A stretch of DNA of 64,000 bases from contig NZ_CABVPP010000003.1 of NCBI RefSeq assembly GCF_902499075.1, positions 124,001 through 188,000 on the forward strand, in the 5' to 3' direction. The notes beneath the pieces were generated by a model. That model did no database searches and had not been told where the DNA came from. It was given only the letters and a program-made list of their open reading frames with translations. The DNA is from Burkholderia pseudomultivorans (GTDB lineage Bacteria; Pseudomonadota; Gammaproteobacteria; Burkholderiales; Burkholderiaceae). The position numbers were made by a program, and so were the translations under genes. This document shows, one piece after another, positions 55,585-64,000 of the stretch. Within the stretch, counting starts at the first letter, position 1; each line of letters starts with the position of its first letter.

Positions 55585-55610
55585 CTAATAATATCAACAA
55601 ATATTATTGA
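55585..55610. promoter_or_regulatory. AT-rich inverted repeat between lacI-type gene and epimerase
   Basis: AATAATAT (55587-55594) and ATATTATT (55601-55608) form a perfect 8-6-8 inverted repeat in a GC-rich setting. It lies 129 bp before the epimerase and 143 bp before the regulator start. Confidence 0.6.
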
Positions 55611-55738
55611 CTGCGGGCGCGGCCGCATGCCATGCTTGCCCGCACATGTTCGCGGGCCCGACCGAGGAAGAAGGCCGGCCGCGGATCGTCGGGCGACGTG
55701 CGGGTCGCACGGTCGTCAGTCTCGTCCCGGGATGATCG

Positions 55739-56668
55739 ATGCCGATGGACAATCCTCGCCACGCCGAGCTGATCGAACTGGCCAGCGACACGACCCGCGT
55801 GCGTGTCGCGCCGCAGGTCGGCGGCTCGCTCGCCGCCTACTACGAAGTCGGGCGCGACGGCCTGCGGCACTGGTTCCGGCCCGCCAGCGGCGCGGCGCTG
55901 GCGGGTCGCGATCCGCTCGGCATGGCAAGCTTTCCGCTGTTCCCCTACTGCAACCGCATTCGCGACGGGCGCTTCGTCTTCGATGGCCGCACGATCGACT
56001 TGTCCGGTTCGCACGATGCGTTTGCGCACGCGCTGCACGGCCACGGCTGGCGCCGGCCCTGGCGGGTCGCGCGGCGCGACGACGCGTCGCTCGAGCTGCG
56101 CTTCGAACATCGCCCCGATCCCGGACGGCCGGGCGACTGGCCGTTTCGCTACGAGGCGCGCCAGTCGATCCGGCTCGACGGCGGCATCCTGTCGATCACG
56201 CTGTTCGCGCGCAACCTCGGTACGACGCCGATGCCGTTCGGCATGGGGCATCACCCGTACTACGTCAGGACGCCGCACACCGTCGTGAGGGCGCAGGTGG
56301 AGGCGATGTGGCACACCGACGAGCACGTGCTGCCGACTCGCGTCGGTCGTCATCCGGTCGTCGACGCGCTACGCGACGGACTGCAGGTCGACGCGTTCGA
56401 TCTCGACAATAATTTCGTCGGCTGGACGCGCGAAGCCGCGGTGATCTGGCCGGATCGCGGGCGGCAGATCGTGCTGACGGCCGAGCGGCCGTTCGACCAG
56501 CTCGTCGTGTTCGCGCCGGCCGACGCCCATGCGCTGTGCGTGGAGCCCGTGACGAACACGACCGATTGCTTCAACGCGCGCGACCCGCAGGCGCCCGTCG
56601 GCGGCTGCGTGCTGGCGCCGGGCGAGATGCTCGAAGCGACGCTGCGCTGGATGCCCGGCCCGATCTGA
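55739..56668 (+). CDS. Aldose 1-epimerase family protein
   Basis: The 309-residue protein has FPYCNRIRDGRFVFDGRTIDL and HALHGHGWRRPW (conserved catalytic His of the galactose mutarotase fold), plus FGMGHHPYYV (second His). It interconverts anomers of a hexose. It is the first gene of the run leading to the YtfQRT-YjfF-like transporter and is divergent to the LacI gene. The likely substrate is the transported sugar. Confidence 0.9.
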   Translation: MPMDNPRHAELIELASDTTRVRVAPQVGGSLAAYYEVGRDGLRHWFRPASGAALAGRDPLGMASFPLFPYCNRIRDGRFVFDGRTIDLSGSHDAFAHALHGHGWRRPWRVARRDDASLELRFEHRPDPGRPGDWPFRYEARQSIRLDGGILSITLFARNLGTTPMPFGMGHHPYYVRTPHTVVRAQVEAMWHTDEHVLPTRVGRHPVVDALRDGLQVDAFDLDNNFVGWTREAAVIWPDRGRQIVLTAERPFDQLVVFAPADAHALCVEPVTNTTDCFNARDPQAPVGGCVLAPGEMLEATLRWMPGPI

Positions 56669-56711
56669 CGGGGCGGCCCCGCGCTACGGGATTATCCTGA
56701 GTCGGGCGGGC

Positions 56712-56737
56712 GATAATATCGAGTAATAATATTAGTT
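56712..56737. promoter_or_regulatory. AT-rich operator-like sequence before the sugar transporter
   Basis: GATAATATC is followed by AGTAATAATATTAGT, which contains an AATATT palindrome and matches in reverse the ACTAATAATAT at 55585. It lies 61 bp before the binding-protein start. Confidence 0.55.
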
Positions 56738-56797
56738 CGCGAAGCCGCTGCCGACCGTGCGGCGCGGTGCGCGGGCCGATCACAACGACTGGAGACG

Positions 56798-57826
56798 ATG
56801 ATGCCGAGCCGTGGACAGCTGCAACGTATCGTGGTGACGATGGGTGTGACGTTCGGGTGCGTCGCGCTCGCGCAGGCGCAGGACAATGCGCAGAAGATCG
56901 GGTCCAGTTCCGCGCAGACCTGCACGAATCCGAAGCCGGGCAGCGTGAAGCTGTCCGATCTGGTGGTCGGTTTCTCGCAATCGGAGAACGAGCAGAACCC
57001 GTTCCGCGCGACCGAGACGGCGTCGGTGCGCGCGGCGGCGAAGGCGGCCGGCGTCAAGCGGCTGCTGTATACGAATGCGAACGCGAACCAGGCGAAGCAG
57101 GTGGCCGATATCGAAAGCATGATCAACCAGGGCGCGCAGGCGCTGATCGTCGCGCCGAACGATTCGACCGGGCTGCAGCCCGCGCTCGCGCAGGCGCGCG
57201 CGAAGGGCATCCCGGTCGTGACGATCGACCGGCAGACGGCCGGCACGCCGTGCCAGGATTTCATCACCTTCCTCGGTTCCGACTTCTTCCGGCAAGGCCA
57301 GCGCGCCGCGCAGGCGCTCGCCGACGCCACCGGCGGCCACGCGACGATCGCCGAGATCCAGGGCGGCTACGGCAACACGGTCGAGAGCCAGCGCACCGAC
57401 GGCTTCGCCGACGGCCTGAAGAAATATCCGAACATGAAGATCGTCGCGTCGCAGACGGCCAACTGGTCGGCGACCGAAGCGCAAAAGGTGATGGAGCAGG
57501 TGCTGCTCGCGCATCCGGACGTGAACGCCGTTTATGCGCAGGCGGACACGATGGGGCTCGGCGCGATGACCGCGCTGCGGCAGGCCGGCAAGCAGCGCGG
57601 CGTGACCGTCGTATCGATCGACGGCACCAAGGACTTCGTCACCGCGATCGCGAACGGCACGGCCGCGGCGAGCGTCGAGACGAATCCGCGCTTCGGCCCG
57701 CTCGCGTTCAAGTCGCTCGAGGCGTGGTTCGCCGGCAAGCCGGTTCCGCAGAAGCAGATCATGGAAGACGCGCTGTACGACAAGTCGAATGCGAAGCATT
57801 CGCTCGAAGCGAATCTCGTCTACTGA
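56798..57826 (+). CDS. ytfQ: Sugar ABC transporter periplasmic binding protein (YtfQ-like)
   Basis: The 342-residue protein has a signal peptide ending near ALAQAQDN. LVVGFSQSENEQNPFRATETASVRAAAKAAG and LLYTNANANQAKQVADIESMINQGAQALIVAPND are typical of Peripla_BP_4 sugar-binding proteins, and the SQSENEQNPFRA text resembles the galactofuranose-binding YtfQ. It is followed by one fused ATPase and two permease genes, exactly the YtfQRT-YjfF layout. Confidence 0.88.
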   Translation: MMPSRGQLQRIVVTMGVTFGCVALAQAQDNAQKIGSSSAQTCTNPKPGSVKLSDLVVGFSQSENEQNPFRATETASVRAAAKAAGVKRLLYTNANANQAKQVADIESMINQGAQALIVAPNDSTGLQPALAQARAKGIPVVTIDRQTAGTPCQDFITFLGSDFFRQGQRAAQALADATGGHATIAEIQGGYGNTVESQRTDGFADGLKKYPNMKIVASQTANWSATEAQKVMEQVLLAHPDVNAVYAQADTMGLGAMTALRQAGKQRGVTVVSIDGTKDFVTAIANGTAAASVETNPRFGPLAFKSLEAWFAGKPVPQKQIMEDALYDKSNAKHSLEANLVY

Positions 57827-57866
57827 TCGCCCGGCGCTGCAGCGCTGAACCCGACCGCGACGCGCG

Positions 57867-59423
57867 ATGGACCCCCAGCTTCCCGCCGCCCCCGATGCCG
57901 CCGATGGCGGCGCAGCCTTGCCCGTCGTGCTCGAGACGCGCGGCGTCGGCAAGACGTTCGGCGTCGTGCGCGCGCTCGCCGGCGTGTCGCTGTCGCTGCG
58001 CGCCGGCGAGGTGCACGGGCTGATGGGCGAGAACGGCGCAGGCAAGTCGACGCTGATCAAGATCCTGACCGGCTTTCACCAGCCCGACGCGGGCGAGATT
58101 CGTGTCGACGGCGCGCCGGTGTCGTTCGACAGCCCGCGCGCCGCGCAGCGCGCCGGCATCTGCGCGGTCTACCAGGAAATCAACCTGATTCCCGAGCGCA
58201 GCGTGGCCGAGAACATCTTCCTCGGCCACGAGCCGCGCCGCTTCGGCCCATGGATCGACCGGCGCGAGATGCGCGCGCGCACGCGCGAGATCGTCGAGCG
58301 CTACGGGCTCTCGGTCGATCCGGCGGACAAGGTCGGCGCGCTCGGTCTCGGCCAGCAGCAGATGGTGTCGATCGCGCGCGGCGTGTCGCTCGGTGCGCGC
58401 GTGCTGATTCTCGACGAGCCGACGTCCGCGCTGAGCGGCGCGGAAGCGGAGGTGCTGTTCGGCGTCGTCGACCAGTTGCGCGCGGCGGGCATCGCGATCG
58501 TGCTGGTGAGCCATCGGCTGTCGGAGTGCTACCGGATGTGCGACCGGCTTACCGTGCTGCGCGACGGCGCGGTGGTGCGCAGCGATACGCCCGACCGGCT
58601 GCCGCGCCGGGCGCTGATCGCCGCGATGCTGGGCCGCGAGGTCGGCGCGCACGGCGTGCGCGAACCGGCGCCGGCGGCCGCCGCCGACGCGATGCGGCAG
58701 CCGGCGCTCGCGGTCGAGCGCCTGCGCTGGGGCACGCGGCTGCGCGACGTGTCGTTCAGCGTCGCGCCGAAGGAAATCGTCGGGCTGGCCGGCCTGCTCG
58801 GCTCGGGCCGCACGGAAACCTTCAAGGCCGTGTTCGGCGCGCAGCAGCCGGACGGCGGCGCGGTGCGCGTGGGCGGCCGCGTGCTTGCCGGCGCGGACCC
58901 GTCGCGCGCGATCCGCGCGGGGCTCGCGTTCCTGTCGGAGGATCGCCGCTCGGAAGGCATTTTCTCGAAGCTGTCGGTGCGCGAGAACATCGTCGTGTGC
59001 GTGCTGCCGCGCATCGCCCGCTTCGGCTTCATCTCGGTGCGCAAGCAGGAGGCGCTCGTCGAGCGCTACATCCGCGAGCTCGGCATCAAGACGCCAAACG
59101 CGGGCGCGCCGATATCGACGCTGTCCGGCGGCAACCAGCAGAAGGCGCTGATCGCACGCTGCCTGTCGACCGAGCCTTCGGTGCTGCTGCTCGACGATCC
59201 GACGCGCGGCATCGACGTCGGCGCGAAGGCGGAAGTGCACGACCTCGTGAAGCGGCTGGCCGACGCGGGGCTCGCGGTGGTCGCGACCTCGTCGGAGATG
59301 GAGGAACTGCTGGAACTGGCCGACCGGCTCGTGATCCTGCACGAAGGCGCGACCAGCGGCGAAATGCCGACGCGCGGCGCGAGCCCCGACGACGTGACCG
59401 CGCTGCTGGCGAACCAGAGCTAG
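57867..59423 (+). CDS. ytfR: Sugar ABC transporter ATPase with two nucleotide-binding domains (YtfR-like)
   Basis: The 518-residue protein contains two ABC modules. The first has GENGAGKST, LGLGQQQMVSIARG and LILDEPTSALS. The second has the degenerate Walker A GLLGSGRTE, signature LSGGNQQKALIARCL and LLLDDPTRGIDVGAK, as in the CUT2 family (RbsA, XylG, YtfR). It energises import of the sugar bound by the preceding protein. Confidence 0.93.
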   Translation: MDPQLPAAPDAADGGAALPVVLETRGVGKTFGVVRALAGVSLSLRAGEVHGLMGENGAGKSTLIKILTGFHQPDAGEIRVDGAPVSFDSPRAAQRAGICAVYQEINLIPERSVAENIFLGHEPRRFGPWIDRREMRARTREIVERYGLSVDPADKVGALGLGQQQMVSIARGVSLGARVLILDEPTSALSGAEAEVLFGVVDQLRAAGIAIVLVSHRLSECYRMCDRLTVLRDGAVVRSDTPDRLPRRALIAAMLGREVGAHGVREPAPAAAADAMRQPALAVERLRWGTRLRDVSFSVAPKEIVGLAGLLGSGRTETFKAVFGAQQPDGGAVRVGGRVLAGADPSRAIRAGLAFLSEDRRSEGIFSKLSVRENIVVCVLPRIARFGFISVRKQEALVERYIRELGIKTPNAGAPISTLSGGNQQKALIARCLSTEPSVLLLDDPTRGIDVGAKAEVHDLVKRLADAGLAVVATSSEMEELLELADRLVILHEGATSGEMPTRGASPDDVTALLANQS

Positions 59424-59456
59424 CGCACCGCCCATCGACCCGACCACGAGGACCGC

Positions 59457-60434
59457 GTGAATCTTGCCAACCTGATCAGCGAACCGGACGCGCCGCGCCG
59501 CCTGTCGCGCCGCTTGCTTTTCGCGCTGGCGCGCGATCACAGCGTGTATCTCGCGTTCGTCGCGCTTGCCGTCTTCAACCTGATCGTCACGCCCGGCTTC
59601 TCGAATCCGCTCGCCGCGCGCAGCCTGCTGTTCCAGGCGGCGCCGATCGTGCTGATCGCGCTCGGGCAGAACCTCGCGATCGCGACGCGCGGGATCGACT
59701 TGTCGGTCGGCTCGGTGATGGCGCTGGCGAGCGCGATGATCGCCGTGTGCCTGCCGTACGGAACGGGTGCCGCGTTCGCCGCGGCCGTCGCGATCGGGCT
59801 CGCGGTCGGGCTGTTCAACGGCGCGCTCGTCGCGCGGCTCGACATCGATCCGCTGATTTCCGGGCTCGCGCTGCTCGTCGCGGCACGCGGGCTTGCGCAG
59901 GCGCTGCTCGGCGGCTCGCGCGTGAGCCTGCCGCCGTCCGACGCATTCGACTTCATCGGGATCGGCACGCTTGCGGGGCTGCCGGTCGTGATGCTGATCG
60001 CGCTCGCGTGTGCGGCCATCGTGTTCTTCGTCGTGCGCAACACGACGTTCGGGCGCCATACGATCCTCGTCGGCGCGAGCCGCGACGCCGCGCATCTCGC
60101 CGGCGTGCCCGTGCGGCGCACGCTGCTCGCGGTGTATGCGGCGAGCGGCGCGCTCGCGGGGCTCGCCGGCCTGTTCGCCACCGCGCGTCTCGGCGCGGGC
60201 GATCCGAACTACGTCGGCGTGAACTTCGAACTCGACGCGATCGCCGCATCGGTGATCGGCGGCACGCCGCTGTCGGGCGGCCGCGTGTCGATCGTCGGCA
60301 CCGTGTTCGGCGTGCTGCTGCTGCAACTGCTCGACGCCAGCTTCATCATGAACAACATCAGCTATACGTACGCGCAGATCCTCAAGGCCGCGTTCATTCT
60401 CGGCGCGTTGTATCTGCAGCGTTCGGGAGCGTGA
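59457..60434 (+). CDS. ytfT: Sugar ABC transporter permease (YtfT-like)
   Basis: The 325-residue CUT2 permease starts with GTG after a GAGGAC site. It has APIVLIALGQNLAIATRGIDLSVGSVMALAS, the conserved permease motif of this family, and GDPNYVGVNFELDAIAASVIGGTPLSGG. It is the first of two permeases; the second begins one base after its stop. Confidence 0.9.
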   Translation: MNLANLISEPDAPRRLSRRLLFALARDHSVYLAFVALAVFNLIVTPGFSNPLAARSLLFQAAPIVLIALGQNLAIATRGIDLSVGSVMALASAMIAVCLPYGTGAAFAAAVAIGLAVGLFNGALVARLDIDPLISGLALLVAARGLAQALLGGSRVSLPPSDAFDFIGIGTLAGLPVVMLIALACAAIVFFVVRNTTFGRHTILVGASRDAAHLAGVPVRRTLLAVYAASGALAGLAGLFATARLGAGDPNYVGVNFELDAIAASVIGGTPLSGGRVSIVGTVFGVLLLQLLDASFIMNNISYTYAQILKAAFILGALYLQRSGA

Positions 60435-60435
60435 C

Positions 60436-61422
60436 ATGTCGAGTACGCCGCTCTCCGCACAGTCGTCGCCCGATCCGGGCCGCGCGCGCTTGATCCGGCT
60501 CGTGCAGGCGCGCGGCGCCATCGCGATCCTCGTGATCGTGTGCCTGATCGCCGGCCGCGTGTTTCCGCATTTCCTGAGCATGCCGAACCTGCTCGACATC
60601 GTCGCGGCGGCCGCGTTCGTCGCGCTGATCACGATCGGGCAGAGCTTCGTGATCGTGCTCGGCGGGTTCGACCTGTCGGTCGGCTCGCTCGTCGGACTCG
60701 GGACGGTGATCGCCGCGTATGCGGCGCCGTACGGATGGGGTGCTGCACTGCTTGCACCGGTGTTCGTCGGGCTCACGATCGGCCTGCTGAACGGCTGGCT
60801 GATCGCGCGGGCGCGGATGGCGCCGTTCATCGTCACGCTCGCCGCGCTGCTCGGGTTGAAGGGACTGTCGCTCGTGCTCGCTAGCCAGGACATGCTGATC
60901 GCCGATCCGGGTTTCTTCTCGACGATCGCGAACGGCTCGGTGCTGGGCATCGGCAATCTCGTGTGGATCGTCGGCATCGCGTATCTCGTTGCCGCGTTCG
61001 TGCTGAATCACACGCGCTATGGCGCGGGCGTGTTCGCGATCGGCGGCAACGAGGAGGCCGCGCGGATGCTCGGCGTGAACGTCGAGGCGCTCAAAGTCGT
61101 CACGTATGGATTGAGCGGGGCGCTGGCCGGATTGTCCGGCGCGCTGCTCGCATCGCGGCTCGATTCGGGGCTGCCGGGAGCCGGCAACAGCTATGAACTG
61201 CAGTCGATCGCCGCGGCGGTGATCGGCGGCGTGCTGCTGACGGGCGGTGTCGGCACGCTGTTCGGCCCGCTCGCGGGCGTGCTGCTGCTCGGCGTGATCG
61301 AGAACGTGATCAATCAGGTCGGGACGCTGAGCCCGTACTATCAGAACCTCGCGAGCGGCGCGTTCCTGCTGCTGGCGGTCATCGCGCAGACGCTGCTGAC
61401 GGGCAGGCGGCGCAGGCGGTGA
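60436..61422 (+). CDS. yjfF: Sugar ABC transporter permease (YjfF-like)
   Basis: The 328-residue CUT2 permease has TIGQSFVIVLGGFDLSVGSLVGLG and NSYELQSIAAAVIGGVLLTGGVGTLFGPLAGVLLL. Two different permeases in one system is the hallmark of the YtfT/YjfF galactofuranose transporter rather than RbsC-type systems. A GAGCGG/CCGCTC hairpin without T-tract overlaps its stop codon. Confidence 0.9.
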   Translation: MSSTPLSAQSSPDPGRARLIRLVQARGAIAILVIVCLIAGRVFPHFLSMPNLLDIVAAAAFVALITIGQSFVIVLGGFDLSVGSLVGLGTVIAAYAAPYGWGAALLAPVFVGLTIGLLNGWLIARARMAPFIVTLAALLGLKGLSLVLASQDMLIADPGFFSTIANGSVLGIGNLVWIVGIAYLVAAFVLNHTRYGAGVFAIGGNEEAARMLGVNVEALKVVTYGLSGALAGLSGALLASRLDSGLPGAGNSYELQSIAAAVIGGVLLTGGVGTLFGPLAGVLLLGVIENVINQVGTLSPYYQNLASGAFLLLAVIAQTLLTGRRRRR

Positions 61423-61640
61423 GCGGGCGCTTCGTTCCGCTCGTCCCGGCAACACAAGCAGAATCATTCAACGGCGGGTCATTCGACTTCCACATTGTTT
61501 CCGGATTGAAAGTTTGGAAAGCTCGTTGTCGGTGACGTCAAGAATCGTCAATTCAGTGCAGGCGCGGTGCACGGGTCGTCGTCGGCCGGCGTTAAGGACG
61601 TAACAGCCGGACGGCCGGCTGGCCTACCCAGGAGAATGTC

Positions 61641-61778
61641 ATGACCCGCATCGCAAAGATCCTGACGGCTGCGGCCGTCGCCTGTGCAGTCCTAGCACCG
61701 ACGCTTGCCGAAGCGCATTCGCACCGCGTGTGCCATTTCGACCATCACCACCATCGCGTGTGCCGCTGGGTGCGCTGA
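61641..61778 (+). CDS. Short exported His-rich peptide
   Basis: A 45-residue ORF after a perfect AGGAG site. It has a signal peptide MTRIAKILTAAAVACAVLAPTLAEA and a mature part of about 20 residues, with a VCHFDHHHHRVCRW core. Two Cys and a HHHH run suggest metal or oxidant binding in the periplasm. Small proteins with an HHHH motif are common in Burkholderia; function is unknown. It is followed after 40 bp by another small exported protein. Confidence 0.82.
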   Translation: MTRIAKILTAAAVACAVLAPTLAEAHSHRVCHFDHHHHRVCRWVR

Positions 61779-61818
61779 TCGTCCCGAGCCCGGGCAATTC
61801 CACTGACAGGGAGCACAC

Positions 61819-62283
61819 ATGAACAAGACGATGTTGATCGCCGCGCTCGTCGCCGGCATGGGTATGTCGATCGGTGCGTTCGCACAGGTTCCGGCCAGCG
61901 CGCCGGCAGGCACGACCGGCCTGTGCAAGGACGGGTCGTTCTACTCGGGTGCGTCGAAGAAGGGGGCGTGCGCGGGTCACAAGGGCGTGAAGGCCTGGTA
62001 CGGCGCATCGGCAGCCGCGGCTGCGAGCGCGCCGACCGCGATGGCGCCGGCAACCGCGGCTTCCGCACCCGCTGCTTCGGGCGTCGCGCCCGCGAAGAGC
62101 GCCCCTGCGACGACGGCGGCAGCAGGCGGCGGTGCAGGCAAGGTGTGGGTCAACGACAGCACGAAGGTCTATCACTGCCCGACCGACAAGTACTACGGCA
62201 AGACCAAGCACGGCAGCTACATGTCGGAAGCGGATGCGAAAGCGAAGGGCTTCCATCCGTCGCACGGCAAGGCCTGCTCGTAA
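61819..62283 (+). CDS. Exported DUF3761 protein
   Basis: The 154-residue product has a signal peptide ending at AFAQ. TTGLCKDGSFYSGASKKGACAGHKGVKAWYG matches the Cys-containing DUF3761 core, followed by an Ala/Pro/Thr-rich spacer and a C-terminal region VYHCPTDKYYGKTKHGSYMSEADAKAKGFHPSHGKACS with further Cys and His. Function unknown; periplasmic. A GGGAG site precedes it. Confidence 0.88.
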   Translation: MNKTMLIAALVAGMGMSIGAFAQVPASAPAGTTGLCKDGSFYSGASKKGACAGHKGVKAWYGASAAAAASAPTAMAPATAASAPAASGVAPAKSAPATTAAAGGGAGKVWVNDSTKVYHCPTDKYYGKTKHGSYMSEADAKAKGFHPSHGKACS

Positions 62284-62499
62284 GCCGGATGCGCGGGGCC
62301 CAGCCCGCGCGCGTTGCCTGACGGCTGTCGGGCAGCCTTGCGCCCGCCGCCGCGGCGGGTCGGCCCAAGCGACGCACCGCGTCGCGGCGTCGACCTTGCC
62401 GAGACGGCGGGCGCTTCGCTTGCACGGCCGGCGTGCCGGTGTGCAAACTGGAACGCGAAATGCTTGTCACGGGGATCCTGTCGATCAAGGAGCGCCGCG

Positions 62500-62934
62500 A
62501 TGAGCACGCCGACCACCACCCGTTTTTCCCATGTGAAGCCGCAGGACACGGCGTTTCAGGGCGAGGGCCTGCGCGACTTCTTTCTGTATCGCGATCTCGG
62601 CATCGCGGCCGCGACGAACGGCAAGGTCGTCGCGCAGCTTGTCAGGGCAAACCATGCACCGGAGGCGGGCACCGGCTGGCATCGTCACGAGGCAGAGTTC
62701 CATATCGTGATCATGCTGAAGGGCTGGGCGCGCTTCATGTACGGCGAGCAGGAGACGCTGGTTGCCGCCGGCGACTGCGTGCATCAGGCGCCGGGGATCG
62801 TCCACTACCTGTTCGACTACTCGCCGGACATGGAGTATCTGGAGATCGTCGGGCCCGCCGACTTCAAGTCGATCGACGTCGACGGCCCGTGTGCGGTGCC
62901 GGCGCCGACGCCCTGGGGGGAAGCGGGCGCGTAG
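62500..62934 (+). CDS. Cupin domain protein
   Basis: The 144-residue single-domain cupin has GTGWHRHEAEFHIVIMLKGWARFMYGEQ (motif 1, metal-ligand His and Glu) and GDCVHQAPGIVHYLFDYSPDMEYLEIVGP (motif 2). AAGGAG precedes the start. Likely a metal-binding enzyme or sensor; the substrate is unknown. It converges with the PHA depolymerase. Confidence 0.85.
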   Translation: MSTPTTTRFSHVKPQDTAFQGEGLRDFFLYRDLGIAAATNGKVVAQLVRANHAPEAGTGWHRHEAEFHIVIMLKGWARFMYGEQETLVAAGDCVHQAPGIVHYLFDYSPDMEYLEIVGPADFKSIDVDGPCAVPAPTPWGEAGA

Positions 62935-62973
62935 CGGCGCGGGGCCGCCCGTCCGGCGTGGCGCGATGCGCGT

Positions 62974-64000
62974 TCAGTGAGGCTGCGGCGAGACGACGTT
63001 CGCCGTGGCCGCGCTGCTCGCCGGCTGCGCGTCCAGCAGCGCGCGCAGCGTCACGTAGTGGATGCCGTTCGTGTGGCCCGCCGCATCGGCCGTGCGATCG
63101 TACGGCTCGTTGTCGTGGATCGTCGCGCGCACGATCGGATAGATCTGCGATTCCCAGCGGCTGCCGTTGAACACGCCGTAGTGGCCGGCGCCCGTCTGAA
63201 CGTGATGGGTCTTCAGATACGGCGGCAATCCCGAGCACAGCTCCTGCGCGGCCACGGTCTGGCCGACCGCGCAGATGTCGTCCTTTTCGCCTTCGATCGT
63301 CAGCAGCGCGGTGCGATGAATCGCCGCCGGCTCGACGAGCGTGCCGCCGACCGTCAGCTCGCCGCGCGCGAGCGCATATTGCTGAAACACCTTCTCGACC
63401 GTTTCCAGATAGAACTCCGCGGTCAGGTCGGCCGTCGCGAAGTATTCGTCGTAGAAGTGCCGCAGCGTATCGGCCTTGGCAGGATCGCCTTTCGCGCGCT
63501 CGTAATACAGGTCGGCGAACGAGGCCGCGTGCCGGTCCGGGTTCATCGACATGAACGCGCCGACCTGCACGAATCCCGGGTAGACACACCGCTGCGCGCC
63601 GACGAAGCCGGTCGGCACGACGCTGATCAGATGCTTCGCGAACCATTCGATCGGGCGGCTCGTCGCGAGCGCGTTGACCTTGGTCGGATTCACGCGGCAG
63701 TCGATCGGGCCCGCCATCAGCGTCAGGCTCGCGGGCTGCGCCGGATCGCCGCCGGCCGCCATCAGCGCGACCGCCGCGAGCGCCGCGACCGTCGGCTGGC
63801 AGATCGCGAGCACGTGCGCATCGGGCCCGACGTGGCGGATGAAGTCGATGACGTGCGCGACGTATTCGTCGAAGCCGAAACGCCCGGCCGTCAGCGGGAT
63901 GTCGCGCGGGTTGTGCCAGTCGGTGATGTATACGTCGTGGTCGGCGAGCATCGTGTGCACCGTGCCGCGCAGCAGCGTCGCGAAGTGTCCCGACATCGGC
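62974..64000 (-). CDS. phaZ: Intracellular polyhydroxyalkanoate depolymerase, C-terminal part
   Basis: About 342 residues are present and the frame continues past the window end. The segment MSGHFATLLRGTVHTMLADHDVYITDWHNPRDIPL is internal to PhaZ of the Ralstonia/Burkholderia type, so the Met at 63996 is not the start. The nucleophile Cys lies in LAICQPT at about 63800 (the Cys replaces the usual Ser); IEGEKDDICAVGQT and GAGHYGVFNG hold the presumed Asp and His. It degrades stored PHB granules. Confidence 0.93.
   Translation of the reverse strand, partial: PMSGHFATLLRGTVHTMLADHDVYITDWHNPRDIPLTAGRFGFDEYVAHVIDFIRHVGPDAHVLAICQPTVAALAAVALMAAGGDPAQPASLTLMAGPIDCRVNPTKVNALATSRPIEWFAKHLISVVPTGFVGAQRCVYPGFVQVGAFMSMNPDRHAASFADLYYERAKGDPAKADTLRHFYDEYFATADLTAEFYLETVEKVFQQYALARGELTVGGTLVEPAAIHRTALLTIEGEKDDICAVGQTVAAQELCSGLPPYLKTHHVQTGAGHYGVFNGSRWESQIYPIVRATIHDNEPYDRTADAAGHTNGIHYVTLRALLDAQPASSAATANVVSPQPH

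Noticed and set aside
57759-60977. 1072-codon minus-strand open frame over the sugar transporter
   Set aside because: Shadow of the YtfR/YtfT/YjfF genes; no recognisable domain.

Overview
The window is about 68% GC with dense, mostly well-conserved genes, short intergenic gaps and typical Burkholderiales families (DUF3717, DUF3761, DUF2848, HutC, intracellular PHA depolymerase). It most likely comes from a Burkholderia cepacia complex genome, probably a secondary chromosome because catabolic, transport and regulatory genes dominate; that placement is inference. No insertion sequence, prophage, CRISPR array or standard tRNA/rRNA gene was seen.

Layout. 1-9383: an amine-oxidation block. An AcoR-like sigma-54 activator (cut by the window start) and an aldehyde dehydrogenase lie on the minus strand; on the plus strand are the quinohemoprotein amine dehydrogenase genes (alpha, radical-SAM maturase, CTQ-bearing gamma, beta) and an acyl-CoA synthetase. 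Both transcription units carry a recognisable -24/-12 promoter. 9933-14111: TonB receptor, PnuC-type permease and APH-fold kinase, which looks like a vitamin or nucleoside uptake-and-trapping cassette. 14175-17498: MetY, an O-methyltransferase and a DUF1176 protein. 17801-22505: an RNA-repair locus (RtcB, an SPFH/slipin protein, divergent RtcR). Its sigma-54-driven leader encodes an anticodon-less tRNA-like fold, a tRNA-like minihelix and several hairpins, three of them capped by GNRA tetraloops; this is the most unusual part of the window. 22521-28565: an NTF2-like protein, a MarR regulator, a lone cysteine desulfurase and a two-component flavin monooxygenase operon (reductase, HpaB-type oxygenase, cupin, DUF2848) that shares an operator motif with marR.

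28605-36308: methyltransferase, LysE exporter, AraC regulator, a small protein directly behind a perfect Fur-type palindrome, two LysR regulators, and a tartrate/D-malate dehydrogenase with an MFS transporter. 36458-47346: a P-loop kinase remnant, argG, a FUSC membrane protein, a membrane diguanylate cyclase, a LysP-like permease, small proteins, a hydrolase containing a 15-bp tandem repeat, and a TetR/glycosyltransferase pair. 47366-51605: HutC with a histidine-type ABC transporter and HutC boxes. 51651-61422: an exported PA14-domain glycosidase, a LacI regulator, an aldose epimerase and a YtfQRT-YjfF-like furanose transporter, linked by shared AT-rich operator-like sequences. 61641-64000: a 45-residue His-rich peptide, DUF3761, a cupin and the C-terminal part of a PHA depolymerase cut by the window end.

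The recurring theme is substrate-induced catabolism, with regulators beside their targets: amine to aldehyde to acid to acyl-CoA at the left end, and furanose release, import and epimerisation at the right end. Coordinates, reading frames and motifs were read directly; promoter, operator and RNA-fold calls were made by eye without folding software or database search.
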